A DNA stretch of 64,000 nt, taken from Trissonchulus latispiculum. Taxonomy: Eukaryota > Nematoda > Enoplea > Enoplida > Ironidae. Positions 42,797 to 54,673 of this stretch are shown in pieces; the first letter of the stretch is position 1, and each line of letters opens with the position of its first letter. The translations under genes were made by a program, and so were the position numbers. Below the pieces are notes generated by a model. That model did not search any database and was not told the DNA's origin. It saw only the letters and a program-made list of their open reading frames with translations. The stretch covers positions 1-64,000 of the forward strand of contig JASAND010020012.1 of NCBI GenBank assembly GCA_030248195.1. The letters are read 5' to 3'.

Positions 42797-43908
42797 TCAG
42801 TATTTTAAGTTTACAACATCTGATTCAGGAACCCAACTACTTGCAGAAGTAGGGTACCCAAGCCATTTAACTAGGTACTCCGTCCCTCCTCGTACCTTGC
42901 CCTCTTTAATATTCGCTCAATTTTATAAGTGGCATCTGGCGTCTTTTGAATTTTCTGAAGTTCCTGCTCATAAAAAGTGCCGACAATAATTTCACCGCTA
43001 GTACTATCTTTCAATCGATAAACTGGATATTGTCTTGGCAAGGCTTCAACAATTGTAAAAATTTCTTCAGTCCAATTTGGTGTGTAGCCTTTAGCAAAAA
43101 CATTTTTCGCCTTCTGGATTCGAACCAAATCACCTGCTTTAAACTTAAACTTTTTTGGAAAAGTTTCTCCGGTAGAAGGGTATAAATTTTTCTTAACTTG
43201 TTTCACGTTATCCTCATTAACGTCTACAGGTGCCATTTTTATACTACGATGTTTTGAATGGTTATAACAATCAACAATGTCTTGCAATACATCGGCATAG
43301 CGCCAAGTGTTGTTATGAGTCAAGTATCTATATAATCGTAACTTTAAAGTTCAAATCAATCTTTCTGCCATTGCTGCTTAAGTTTGGGGATTTCTGCGAA
43401 CATAAAAATTTATGCCTTCCTTTCTCATCATTTCCTGCACATACTGATTATTAAACTCGGTTCCGCAATCTGTGTTAAAGTTTCGTGGTTAGCGAGGATT
43501 AGATCTTTGGAGCACTGAAACGATAGCATCTCTTGTATTATCACCTTTCTTGTTTTTTAAAGGTTCAATCCAGGCAAATTTTGAGAACCCATCAATCACG
43601 ACTAATAGATACTTGACTCTGTCATTCTACTTGCTCAAAGAAATCATATCTGCTAGATCGGCCGGCCATAAGTCGTCGATTCCCGACATTTCGTAGCGAT
43701 TCCTAGGAAATCTTCGCCTAGTAGGTTTATGAAGAGTATACGCATCCTGAGTTTCTAGCCACTCTTCAAGCTCATCCCTAGAAATGTCAAGCTTTCTATG
43801 CTTCGCTTGACTTAGTAAAGGGTTAATACCACCTAAACTTCCCACTAGACGTAGAGTAAAGTAGATATCTGTAAGGGTTTGATTCATTTTATTGTACAGT
43901 ATATACAT
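42797..43908 (-). pseudogene. Polinton integrase (DDE) with C-terminal chromodomain, multiply stopped
   Basis: The N-terminal region ends in WPADLADMISLSK (first catalytic Asp). Then come YLLVVIDGFSKFAWIEPL, NTDCGTEFNN (second Asp) and AMAERLI (catalytic Glu), the retroviral-type core of Polinton integrases. The later part ADVLQDIVDCYNHSKHRSI and a basic binding region are followed by YKIERILK and YLVKWLGYPTSASSW, a chromodomain. Lesions: TAG at 43627-43629, TAA at 43489-43491, TAA at 43378-43380, TGA at 43351-43353, and a frameshift near 42885 inside the chromodomain. The enzyme inserts element DNA into the host genome. The likely start is the ATG at 43887. Confidence 0.85.
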
Positions 43909-43936
43909 ATGTGCGAAAATGTCAACTTTTATTAGT

Positions 43937-44514
43937 TCAAATTGTCATCCTCCGTTCAAGTGGTTTCCGACCACATACGGCTTCTATTCGGGTCAGTTTT
44001 GGCACCCATACCTCCTCCTCCTCCTCCCCCGCTTTCTCTTCCTCCACGTCCGTCTCCGTCTCCTCCTCCATTCGCCCTTGAGCGGCCTTTCTCCGCATAT
44101 GGTATTCCCGGAACTCCTCCTTTTCCTGCGGGGTCAGGTCGGCGATGTTAAATGCCACGCGTTCATGCTCTTGTGGGTAATTGATACAATCATGGGCCAG
44201 CTGATTGGGTTGCCGGCATCCACCACACATGGACCAGGACAGCTCCTTTACAAACCTCCTTAGCTCCTCCTCAATTACGGCCCCAGTTCCTTCCCTGACC
44301 TTAGACCGCCAATAGGTTTTATATTGGCCCTTGAGGATTGGTAAACACCTCTCCCGATATCAGCCGCCTCCTCAATGGTCAACCCCTTGGGGACAGATTC
44401 CGTTGGGTAGTGCCTCTCCATGATGACTAATGGACACTCCTCTATGTCGCCCAAATCCCGGACCTCCTCCGCAATTTTCTCAATTAGTTCGGTGTGCGGT
44501 CCTGAAATATACAC
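43937..44514 (-). pseudogene. Unrecognised protein with zinc-knuckle-like motif and acidic tail, frameshifted
   Basis: Two overlapping minus-strand frames fit one gene with a single frameshift near 44290. The first part begins MYISGPHTELIEKIAEEV. The second contains ELSWSMCGGCRQPNQLAHDC, a Cys-Cys-His-Cys cluster similar to a small zinc knuckle, then LTPQEKEEFREYHMRRKAAQ and an acidic Glu run. It is located directly upstream of the integrase, transcribed the same way. The layout suggests a nucleic-acid-binding protein, but no family is assigned. Confidence 0.45.
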
Positions 44515-45334
44515 AAGAATTAAGTTCCCGACTAGTGTTGCGAACGTGACTCAAACGCACCTGCATTATCAAGAATCTGTGATGTTTCAAATCACAATTT
44601 ATCAGCAGTACTGTTCTATAACTTTCTGCCCAACGTTTGCATTGTAACATTAATTCTTTATTCGGATTTGAGGTTTCACTAGTTCAGCACTAGTGAAGTG
44701 CTATCTGTCGGTCAGTCACAATGACTATCAAAATTATGGTATTGCTACATATCCGCACTCCGCTCAGTTCCCAGACAACAGATTTTCTTTGCTTTTGGAG
44801 AGTAATCCATTTTGCCCTAAAACAAACTAAATGAAGTAGCGCAGTTTAGACTAAAGCAACCCTGAAAGTAAAGACATGTTAAAATTATAAAGACAATAAT
44901 TTCCAGAGATCCAGTCACACATTAGTCAAGTTTGGGACAGGTTCGTTCAGAGTAAAGCCTAGTCAGGAAACCTGTGAACTTCAAAACTGTTTTTGCGTTG
45001 TGTTCCTTTAAACTGCAGTTACAAGTGTGGTGACAGCTTTCTTAAAAGATATTTTGATTCCGCTTAATTCACGATCAATCTTCGATTACTCAGCCAGATG
45101 AAAGTCTTTGCTTACTCCTCAGCAACTGTCTAAATTAATTAGCCATTAACAATTAAAACTAACCATTACTGTCTTCATGTTTCCCACCCAAGCACATTAA
45201 CCATTGACGATCACGTAAGACAAGAAGACGCCTTTGAGAAATTGGAAAGACAAAACACATTTACATCTTTTACTATATACAATTCATTTTACAGCATCAA
45301 AGTACAGTTCAAAAACTAATTCTCTTGTCGAGCG
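44515..45334. other. Gene-free spacer between integrase side and polymerase
   Basis: An AT-rich stretch of about 800 bp with no frame worth reporting on either strand. It separates the polymerase 3' end from the 44.5-kb gene and may hold the promoter of the latter. I see no repeat structure. Confidence 0.5.
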
Positions 45335-48300
45335 TTAAATGTCAAGGGGCTCGGTAGAAACGTGGTCTTCTCCCACGATTCGTTTGGGGTAGAAAAAGGA
45401 CAGACTGTCTCTGCGCTGTTCGTATGCCACCACCCCGTTGTTCTTGACCATGAAGCCCCGATTGACTCCACCCTTCTTGACCTTCTCCTGCAGCACCTCC
45501 CAAGACATCTCCCTTGTGGCGTTGTTCTTTTTCGAAAGCCCTTTGGTAGAACATTTGGGTTTGGCGTTGGGGCCATTCTTCCATCCGAAATATGTTTTGC
45601 TGCAGAGGGCTATCATTCCATCTCCCTTCCACTCCTCCTTGAACAGGCCTGGGGTTCTTTGGTCGAATTCAGAGAGAGCTAGGAAATCGCCAGAGAGCCG
45701 AACGTATTCGTGGTAACTGCCGCTTTTGGTTGATGTATCCGTTAAGCTAGTCCCGGTCATGGCAAAGTACATGGAATCGGTATCTATTTGAATCAGTTGG
45801 AAGTGATTCGGGACTACCTTTGCCAAGAAGTCATAGTAGAACTCCAACATCCGCTTCTTCGCGTGAGAATAGACGAAGAAAGCGATCAAATTCGGGAGGT
45901 TGAAGATGACCTCTTTCTTTGCCATTGTCACTTCATAGATTCCGTTGGCAATTTCCTCTTTCCCACGAAAGCGGCCTTCGTTGGTAAGCTTTGCCGCTTC
46001 CCGCTGGCTCGCGAAAAGCAAATCTTCGTGCTTTTCTACGTCCATGCAGCACTTGCCATAGTACGAATTTCCTAGCAATTTCCAAAGCTCTCCCTTCATT
46101 TTCATGGCTGGGTCTCTGTCAGCATTTCGTCTGTGCTGAGCGATCTAGTCTTTAGGATGACTAAAGACGTTCCTTTCAGCTTCGAACTCGATGGCCTGGT
46201 AGATGCGGGTCACAACCAGCCCCAAGTCTAAGTAGTACTTTAGAAGGGGCGTGGCAAGAATGATCTTCTCGCCGAAGTAACTAGAAACCAGGGAGCGCCG
46301 AGGTTTCTTAAGCAGGCCGTTTTCCTCCGCATATGCGCGCATAGTTGGACCAATAGCCTCCAGTCCAATCTCGGTATTTTTGAAGATTGGTGGGAACTCC
46401 GCAAACTGCTTTCGCAGCTGTACATTCCAGTTAGGGACCTGTATGTCCACCTCCAACAAGCCAAAGAAGTCCCCTTCCTGAACGCTGGCAATAATGTCTC
46501 CAGCTGATTTTGTTGCCTGCTTCTGCCTTTTTTGCCTGCTCCATTTCTTGTATTCATCGTGCTGCAGTTCGCGATAGTACTTGGCATGAAATTCGCACTC
46601 GTACATTCGTATATACTGAACATTCAGAGATGTTAAGTAGTCTTCCATTTTGGCAGTGCGTTCAGCTCTCTCACGCTTCAAGTTCGCGTCCATGGTTGTA
46701 GTAAGCGCACAATCATGACCATGGAAGAGCAGCCATGGAACTGTAGGACAACTGGCTTGTTGAAGAGGGCACAATGAGGGATGTATCCGTCCACTCGATA
46801 CACCGATTTCCCGTTGTAGAATGCCTTTTGACCTCCGTTGAAGGCATGTTGTATCCTAATTTCTTCGTCAATGCCGAGGTTCATTGATGTCCGCATACGC
46901 AGATCGACCGCTTGCTGATACAGGAAATACAGTTCCTTTCGAGAATGGTTGTACTCGAAAGTTGTCTTCAGCATCCTGCTCATATTATGCTCCACGGCTG
47001 CATCAAATCGTTGTTTAGCGATGGCTAGGGCCTCGTCACCGTGGTGGGGTAGTGATTTTGCATTAACCTCTTTCCCAATGTCGTTCTCAGTCGCCGGGGT
47101 CCATATTCTGAACAGTCCTGTTGGCATTTCTTTGCACATTGAGTCCAGATATAGGGCGTTGGCGTCGTAACCCACAATGGACTGAACTGGGTTGTCACCA
47201 ATGTAGGTTTCGCAAACAATGTGCATTCGGTGAAACACGATTGAAGGACCGCCAACGAAATTGTCTCTAATAAGGTGTTGTAGGTGCGCAGTATCTTTGT
47301 TCCAAAGCGTAAAGATGGTATCCTGGGGAACGTGGCGCACAAGATCGCACACAATGCAACTCCCAGCTAAGATATGGCTTCCTTGAACATGTCGATGCCA
47401 ATTTCCATAAACAGCACCCACATTTGTGGATGGCTTCCAAAAAGGGTACAACGTCGAGATTGTTGTACCAAATCAGCATCTCCTTCATGTTCCGAAAGCC
47501 TTCTCTCTGCCAGGTTTGCGCGACTTCTTCATACTCTTCGTCTGAAATTCCAGTCTGCTTCAGCTCCAAGTAGAAGGCTTCCTTGGGTGGCAGCTGTTCT
47601 TCCTCCAGTTTTTGAAGAGAAGTAAACCATTCGTATGGAAACTTTCCCTTCTGCTGTTCCACTTGAAAAGATTTGAGGAAGCCTTCGTAACTGGTGCCGG
47701 CAGCCAAGTAGTTGCTCATATCAAGGAAGACCATCGACGGCGTACTGATGGCGAGATACGCATGGCCTTTCTTGATAGCATAGTGAATCTTAGTTTTGCT
47801 GAGCACCAGGTGAGGAACAAAGTACTGCTTCACCAGGTTCAGGTCGAATTTTGCAGAGTTGAAGCCAATGACCGGCAGCTGACTAATATACCGGTCACGT
47901 CTACAAAATAGTTTGACCCATCGTCTTGACTCTGCAGCCCTGTCTTCCAAGTCATTGTCCTGAACACCATTTTTCCTGTTCTCCTTCACCTGTTGTTTGA
48001 GTTCCTGATGTTGATCCGCTTTCCGTTTAACTGTATCGTAAATGGTGCCGTAGTACTGCATCATGATGTTTCTTGCAGCAGTACTGATCGGTTCAATGTG
48101 GTTGAAGAGATCTTTGACGAGATCCATGGGGTTCCCGTTACTGAGGAAACATGCGGTGCTTCAAGGCCGGGAACATTTAAGAAGCGACGCTTACCGAAGC
48201 TGGCACCAAGCGTTTAGTCAACTTCAGTTTCCCAGATGGCGATAATTCGTCGAGTTTCTCGAAATAGGCTTCGAAGTCGAAGGTGCACCGAAAACAGTAA

Positions 48301-49316
48301 GCGTGTTCAGGCACCTCAAGCCCTTCTTCTCTGAGCAGTTGATGAATAGTTTTGGTCTTGCCCCATCCGCCGCCAGGGTAAATCCGCTTTGGGGCACCAC
48401 CATTACAGATTGGTTCATGACGGGTGTGATCATTTCGTCGATAAAAGAACTTATCGCATTTCAGGCACTGCCACGCCTTACAGTACTGTTGAATGTCCGT
48501 GATCAGGGAGAAATGGTCTTCGTACAGGTTCAGGTACATGGTGTTGTCGAAGGTAGATGTTGATCTGTAGATGAACTAGGCAGACTCGTTTGGGCGCCTC
48601 CAGCGTCTCTGGGTCCGAACCTGATTTACTTCTCCACCTTCCTCATTCCCATCTTCTGCCTGCATGTCTACCACCTCGTCACCACCATTTCCACCATCTT
48701 CCTCATTTCCACCTTCTACCTCCTCAACCCCTTCATCAGTTCCAGATTCTACCATCTCATTTCCTTGACCATGTCCAATTTCGGTGTCCATGTCTACCTC
48801 CTCATCACCTTCCTCTCCTTCACCACCTTTCTCATGTTCACCTTCCGTCCCCGTGCCTACCACCTCACCAACCTCATTTCTACCTTCTACCACTTCATCA
48901 ACTAGTTCTCCTTCCTCTATTTCTCCCTCACTTCCTTCCACCTCTCCAACCTCACCATCAGTTACCTCACCTTCCTCCAATACCTCCCCCGCGTCCCCCT
49001 CTTCACCAGCCTCATCATCGATGAAAGGATTCCTTTCCCGGGCCGGCTCCACTATAGGGGCGTCCCAATCAACCAGGTCCTGCTCATCTACCTCCTGTTG
49101 GTCATACATGTAGAAGGGATCCAGTTGAGGGCTGTTGGCACGATCCAGCAGATCAGCCAACACGGGTTGTCGGGGTCTATGCCCCTCAATGTCAACATCG
49201 TCTACTTCTGAGTCGCTATCTTCTTCATCAGATTCAGCGTCATTTGTCTTGCGTAAGTTGTAAACAAATATGTTTACTTTGAACAGCCGTTCAAGTCTAG
49301 GGATGTCATCGATGCT
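45335..49316 (-). pseudogene. Protein-primed family B DNA polymerase, truncated and frameshifted
   Basis: Order on the minus strand: an N-terminal segment ending RLFKVNIFVYNLRK, a long Glu/Gly/Val acidic repeat (48576-49163), a zinc-binding CLKCDKFFYRRNDHTRHEPIC-type motif, exonuclease motifs FDFEAYFE, GFNSAKFDLNL and WYNNLDVVPF, polymerase motif A GYDANALYLDSM, motif B KLLGNSYYGK and motif C QIDTDSMYFA. These are the 3'-5' exonuclease and palm motifs of the protein-primed polymerase that replicates Polintons. Lesions: in-frame TAG at 48576-48578 and 46145-46147, two frameshifts within 48130-48180, and single frameshifts near 47430 and 46740. The 5' end is cut at about 49316, where a terminal-repeat-type sequence begins. 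Confidence 0.88.
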
Positions 49317-50205
49317 CTAACCTGTACCTAGCCCTAGACCGGAACCGCGGCTAACCCATGCTTAAAATTAGAAGTTCCCAATTTTCGACGGGAATACCTT
49401 ATCTAGGGGGTTTTTAACCATGTAGAATTCAAATATGAGCTTAGTTTTCTTGTATTAGCTAAGCTCCACGCCGCAAGTGACCCATTATTTTTCTCTGCAA
49501 CCTGAGCTACGCTCTGTACGTGGCTAATAATTTGTGATGACAATGCAAAATTTGTTTATTTTCTGTGTAGACTTTATCTATATGTCTTTTGCAATCATAA
49601 TTTTATGTGTGACGAAAATGAACACTTCAATTTATCTGTAAAGTTTAAGTGTTGTGTCGTTTAAATGTGTACGTTTCCGAAAACTGAATCAAATTCTTGT
49701 CTTAATATTTTTCTTAAACAAATCACCGCTTTCTGTTTTGGTGTGTAAACTGTCTGTTTGATGAATTATGGAAGAATTGAAATAAGGAAGATGACAGACG
49801 TTTTAACTAGATCTTGTTAACTGCCCCTTTCAAGTCAACTGTTAAAGTATAAAATAAAACAGTTGTTGTCAAAGAGCTTCCGTTAATGGTCTTACATTGA
49901 AATTAGACCTACAAAACTACAAAATTTGCAACTGAAAACAATTAAATTGATATGGGGTTTTGTGTTAATTGGGCCACTACCGTTCTTTTCTTATTTTGAG
50001 TGCGAATGCAGGTGCATAATTAGGTCTTCCAGTTAAAGTCTAACTGACTCTCTAATTGTCTAAAAGCTATTGTTTTTAAAGTGGTGTGGTCTAGTGATTC
50101 TGTTTTGAAGCGTTTACAACTGAAGAAAGGCTCAAATTGAATTGGAGTTCATTTTAAAATCCAACTGTGAATTGTCAAAGATGATTTGGATACTTCCGAA
50201 ACAGT

Positions 50206-51205
50206 GGTAAGTCCAACTTCTCAATTTATATCTTTTGTGTCTTGGGCAATCAGAGAACACTACCAAAAGAAAACGTTGGTTTTAATAATTGACATACTGG
50301 AGTTATTTACTTTTGGACAGTTAGAAACTGTGTTGAAACAAGAATTTCAGTTGGAGAAGAAAATTTATTCGAGGTTTGTTTTGAAGCAGAATTAGTTGCC
50401 TCATATAAAATGACATTAGTAAGTGCAAATGTGACAAAGAATTGAAACCTTCATGACTTGGGAGGGCAAGTTTTAATGAGTTAAAAGGAAGAATTGAATT
50501 TAAAAGGTTAAATTTTCTTGATTTAGGAGGTAGCAAATTGTTTACTTTTATGGGCTTTTATTTAATTCATTGTGCGACAGGAAAAGTTAACAATTCAAGC
50601 TACTAAATCAGATTTAAACTCTACTATTACTTAATTAACGTAATAATTACTTCTGTTTCAATAATTTGCTGAAACAGGTTTTATGTTTTAGATATTAGTG
50701 AGTACATATTTTTGTGGCAAGTGCATTGAATTTAGAAAACGGTTCGAAAAGCAAAAACGATAGTTTTAAGATGACGGGAATGCCATTACTGTTTGTATAG
50801 TAAGAAAGTGTGTCAAAACAGAAATTTCAATTAGAAAGGATATTCTATTCGTCTTGTGCTGACAAAATTAATTGCATAGTATACAAATGACATTAGTAAG
50901 GTTAAATTTGTAATTGGGGTTGTTGTAATGTCAAAATTAGGAATGCTTAATTTTGTTTTGATAAAAGAAAGAAAATTACATTTATGAAACGATTTTTGGA
51001 ACTATTAAATCCATTGCACTTTAGCTTCCAAAAGTTAAGTTGAGGCAGATTAATAAAGCTATAATTCTCAAATCTATAATTTACAAATGTTTTGTTTCTT
51101 TCAGCCCAACAATGCTGATTTTGAACAATGGTTCCATATCCTTTGGCTGCTTTTGTTCCGCTACGTGGCTGATCAGGAAGAAAGCGGGGGTGGCTGGCCA
51201 AAAGG
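50206..51205 (+). other. Conserved splice-site pair in the left palindrome arm
   Basis: A donor-like CAGTGGTAAGT near 50200 and an acceptor TTTCTTTCAG at 51104 flank an exon-like segment (51105-51205) ending AAAAGGTAAAC. The right arm has the same on the opposite strand (acceptor TTTTTCAG at about 55020, exon to about 54920, GGTACAAT). The exon contains a short hydrophobic run (WFHILWLLLFRYVADQ). Whether it is transcribed is unknown. Confidence 0.3.
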
Positions 51206-51429
51206 TAAACTAATTCAACATTTTAAAAATGTGGAACCTACACCTAGTTTGCTACGACTTATGAAATATACAAATGCGACATAAAATGATCTATATTGTT
51301 GGAGTAAACAAGTATATAAGCAAGACAAAACACAATATGTACAGTTACAAGCTATATACATACAAAACAAAAATGTCACCAGTCCACTGTCCAAGCAAGT
51401 CCAACTGTCTGGGCCAGTCATCTCTCCAG

Positions 51430-52112
51430 TCACACAGACCGTGTGATTTCAGAGTCCGTGCAATAGCACGTGATGAAGTGGGGCCCAACCACGGGGGACA
51501 TGTCCACCACGACCACCACCTTCCGCTTGATGGTGCCCACCCGTCTGGCATACCAGGTCACCGGTGGGAGAGGTCCATCCCAATTCTCCTGGGGTCGCTC
51601 CCATGTGTCCCCCTCCATGGCCTCGTATGAGGGGGCCTGAAGAGTTTCCTCTTCATCTTCGCCATTCTCCCTGGGAAGGACCCACCGGAGGTAGGGACAT
51701 TCCAGCCAGCCCTCCAGTTTGACCCGAACCACCTGGTGGCTGTCCTCCAACCCAAACCCATTGACCCAAGGAAGATATGGTGAGCCTCCATTTCCGCCTT
51801 CCCGTCGCCTTCCACCTCACTGGGACCCTGCTCCACCATCCAGTTCCAAAGGATAAAGAGCGCCTGCCGGGCTGCCATCAGGTAGCTCAGGGTTCCACCA
51901 TTTTCAAACTCTCCCCCGTGCCTGAGGAAATGCACCAGTAGAGAGTTTCTGGCCTCCTCCCCGTTGGGTCCGAACGTGGGGAAAGGCGTCCAGGACACCC
52001 CGTAGGCAGCTTCCAGGGCCCCCAGGCACCGTTCCTTCCAGTTCGCACCTTGGTTCCCCAGGGCCCCGGTGAGGGAATCCAGCAGGGCCAGGGAGGTGAC
52101 ATAGGCATTCAT
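51430..52112 (-). pseudogene. Unknown paralogous gene, left copy (frameshifted)
   Basis: ATG at 52112 gives MNAYVTSLALLDSLTG and runs through LMAARQALFILWNWMVEQ. After a frameshift near 51750, the second frame continues with VVRVKLEGWLECPYLRWVLP, TWERPQENWDGPLPP and RKVVVVVDMSPVVGP. The C-terminal part clearly matches the right copy (53974-54673), which has VVRVTLEGWLTYPYMRWIL and KFVVVVQASPQVGP. The homologues share the WEP-Q-WDGP and VVVV-SP-VGP blocks. No known domain is recognised. It is transcribed away from the central array. Confidence 0.5.
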
Positions 52113-52899
52113 GATGAGATATGGTATGGTGAGGATGATGAGGCTGGAAATAATGAAAGAATGAGAATGATAAGAATGAATGGAAAGGACAAAGATGTGA
52201 GTGGTTAAACGAAGACGAGAGTTAAGACGAGAGTGGTTAAAGATAAAACGAGTGTGAAACGTTAAAATGCGTTTTTGAAAACTGTATGTTTGATAAAAGT
52301 TTTGGGGTCTATATATTACCAAACTCACCTACTAAGCTTGACCTCGCTCTCTTAACTTGGCGCTTTCTAACTTTTTGTCCAAATGAGGTTGTGATCTAGT
52401 GAGACAGTGATCTGAGATCAAAAAGGTTTCCATTTGTTATATAGTTTGTAGCAAAAATAGTTGGGTCGTTCCATTTTGCCTTAACCTAAGTCACTAGTTT
52501 GAAAAAATTTGTTGAAGTCTCGGCAGTAGGTGAAAAACAGAATTAAAGTCTCGTCTACTTTTTTAAGTTGATAAATTACTAACAATGAACTTGAAACTTA
52601 TCAAAGTGTCATAGAAACTCAGTAAAGAGCGATGAAGTAATTACGCCCATACAGGACAAACAATTCATAATGAAAATACGTAGAAGTTAATCTGACAACA
52701 GTAGAAACATGGTTTCGTATTAATAGCAATAGGCTTAGATTACTTTCTTAGCTATGTTTACGTAAGTAATTGAAAGCCAAATTTCGGTAATATTAAGGAA
52801 TGAGACTACGACTACAAATTTCCAGATCTGTTATGTAAATTCGGCTTTTAACATAAGCTTGTTTAGTTGTACAAACCTTCGTTAGCGTAACATTATTTG

Positions 52900-53625
52900 T
52901 TATCTAATATATTATTGGTCAGTTATCGATTTCTCCTCAGTTTGTTATTGCAAACTTTGTCTTCTATTTTGAGGACGAAAAATTGTAGATAGAGGTTGTC
53001 AAACTTACTGAATCTTATTAAAGCAACTTTATTTAGATTTACCTAAGCTGTTATCTTATATATTATTGATCAATTATCGATTACTGATCAGTTCGTGATC
53101 ACAACATTGAGATAAACTTTCGAAATTGAAAATTTTGACATAAATGTTTTTCAACTTGCTGAATCTAGCTAAAATAACTTTGCTCAGCGTGTTCCATGTT
53201 GTGATTATGGTATGATTGATCAGTTATCGATTTCTGATCAGTTTGTTATTGCAAACTTTATCTTCCATTTTGAGCATGAAAAATTGTAGATAGAGGTTTT
53301 CAAACTTACTGAATCTTATTAAAGCAACTTTATTTAGATTTACCTAAGCTGTTGTCTTATATATTATTGATCAATTATCGATTACTGATCAGTTCGTGAT
53401 CACAACATTGAGATAAACTTTCGAAATTGAAAATTTTGACATAAATGTTTTTCAACTTGCTGAATCTAGCTAAAATAACTAAAATAACCATGTTGTGATC
53501 ATGGTATGATTGATCAGTTATCGATTTCTGATCAGTTTGTTATTCCAAACTTTATCTTCTATTTTGAGCATGAAAAATTGTAGATAGGGGTTTTCAAACT
53601 TACTGAATCTCATGAGACTGAGAAC
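52900..53625. repeat. Central tandem array, ~300-bp unit with TGATCA and ATCGAT palindromes
   Basis: The block TTATCGATTTCT recurs at 52923, 53224 and 53518 (spacing 301 and 294 bp). Each unit has TTGATCAATTATCGATTACTG and GTTCGTGATCACAACATTG, i.e. clustered TGATCA and ATCGAT sites, plus AAAATTGTAGATAGAGG. The array is centred in the palindromic block, between the divergent genes. Confidence 0.75.
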
Positions 53626-53973
53626 TCCTACGTGCTGTTTCTGTATCCGATACCATTTAATTATCTGTGGGTGTATTGATTCCACGATGTCCTGTCCGGT
53701 TGTAAAAAGACTTAATCTGAATTTCCTACCATAAAAATTTCAAAGGTACATGGAGCCCTATAGAAAAGAGTAGAGACGGTTCATCTAACTAAATAGATCA
53801 CGTCCTCTGTTGGACACAAAAGAAAAATAAGCGCCAAATTAAAAGCGCGAGGTCGGGTTTGTTCGGACACTTTGGGTGATATATAATCCAAATTTTATAA
53901 TGAAGTTATTTGAAGTTTTCATTAGTTAAATTCAGAAGATTGTTTATTTTTCACCGTTTGTGCGAACGTCTTT

Positions 53974-54673
53974 ATGGAAAAAGTTAAAAAAGAATTCGAT
54001 ACTCTACCGGTGACTGGTGTCGAAGCCACGGATGAATCTTGGAAAAAACAAATTTTCATGGACTTCTTGGACCCCTCCAAAATTTCTTTTACACGATTTC
54101 CGACGAACGACAGGTATGGAAATATGTACAGGAATTCAAAGTGAAGCATTGGATCAAACATTTGGCTGAAATTTACGCGAAGTCGGCCAACGAGTACGCT
54201 GCCGCCGGGGCTGTTGCGTTTGTTGTCTTGTGGAGGTCCATCCTAGAGGAAGGAGCCAACGTCGAAGAGGGGACGGAAAAGTAAAATTGGATGTACAGCA
54301 GTACAAACTCATGGACTTGGAGGAATTTGGATTCCCAGACCCTCACTGGGTAGTCCGGGTGACCTTGGAAGGTTGGCTGACATATCCATATATGAGGTGG
54401 ATTTTAGAATCCGAGACGAAGACCGAAGGTGGGGCCAAAGAAGAAGAATCGGATGTGGAACCCTATTACGGTACTCCTGAAGGAACCACCTGGACGGAGC
54501 CCCAGCAAGGTTGGGATGGACCCAAGGAACCGAAAAAGTGGGTGGCGAGGGAGGTTGGTACATTGTCTAGAAAATTTGTGGTGGTGGTTCAGGCATCCCC
54601 ACAGGTCGGCCCTGAATTGGTCTTGTTTTTTCCCGGGTTCGACACATCGAACGAAACAAGAAATGAATGCTGA
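53974..54673 (+). pseudogene. Unknown paralogous gene, right copy (frameshifted)
   Basis: ATG at 53974 starts MEKVKKEFDTLPVTGVEAT. Frameshifts near 54110 and 54275 break the frame. Later segments are AVAFVVLWRSILEEGANV, MDLEEFGFPDPHWVVRV, GWLTYPYMRWIL and KFVVVVQASPQVGP, homologous to the left copy. It is transcribed rightward, away from the array. The two copies differ substantially, so the duplication is not recent. Function unknown. Confidence 0.5.

Noticed and set aside
48590..49113. Plus-strand His/Pro- and Ser/Thr-rich frames
   Set aside because: Antisense of the acidic Glu/Val repeat of the polymerase N-terminal region.
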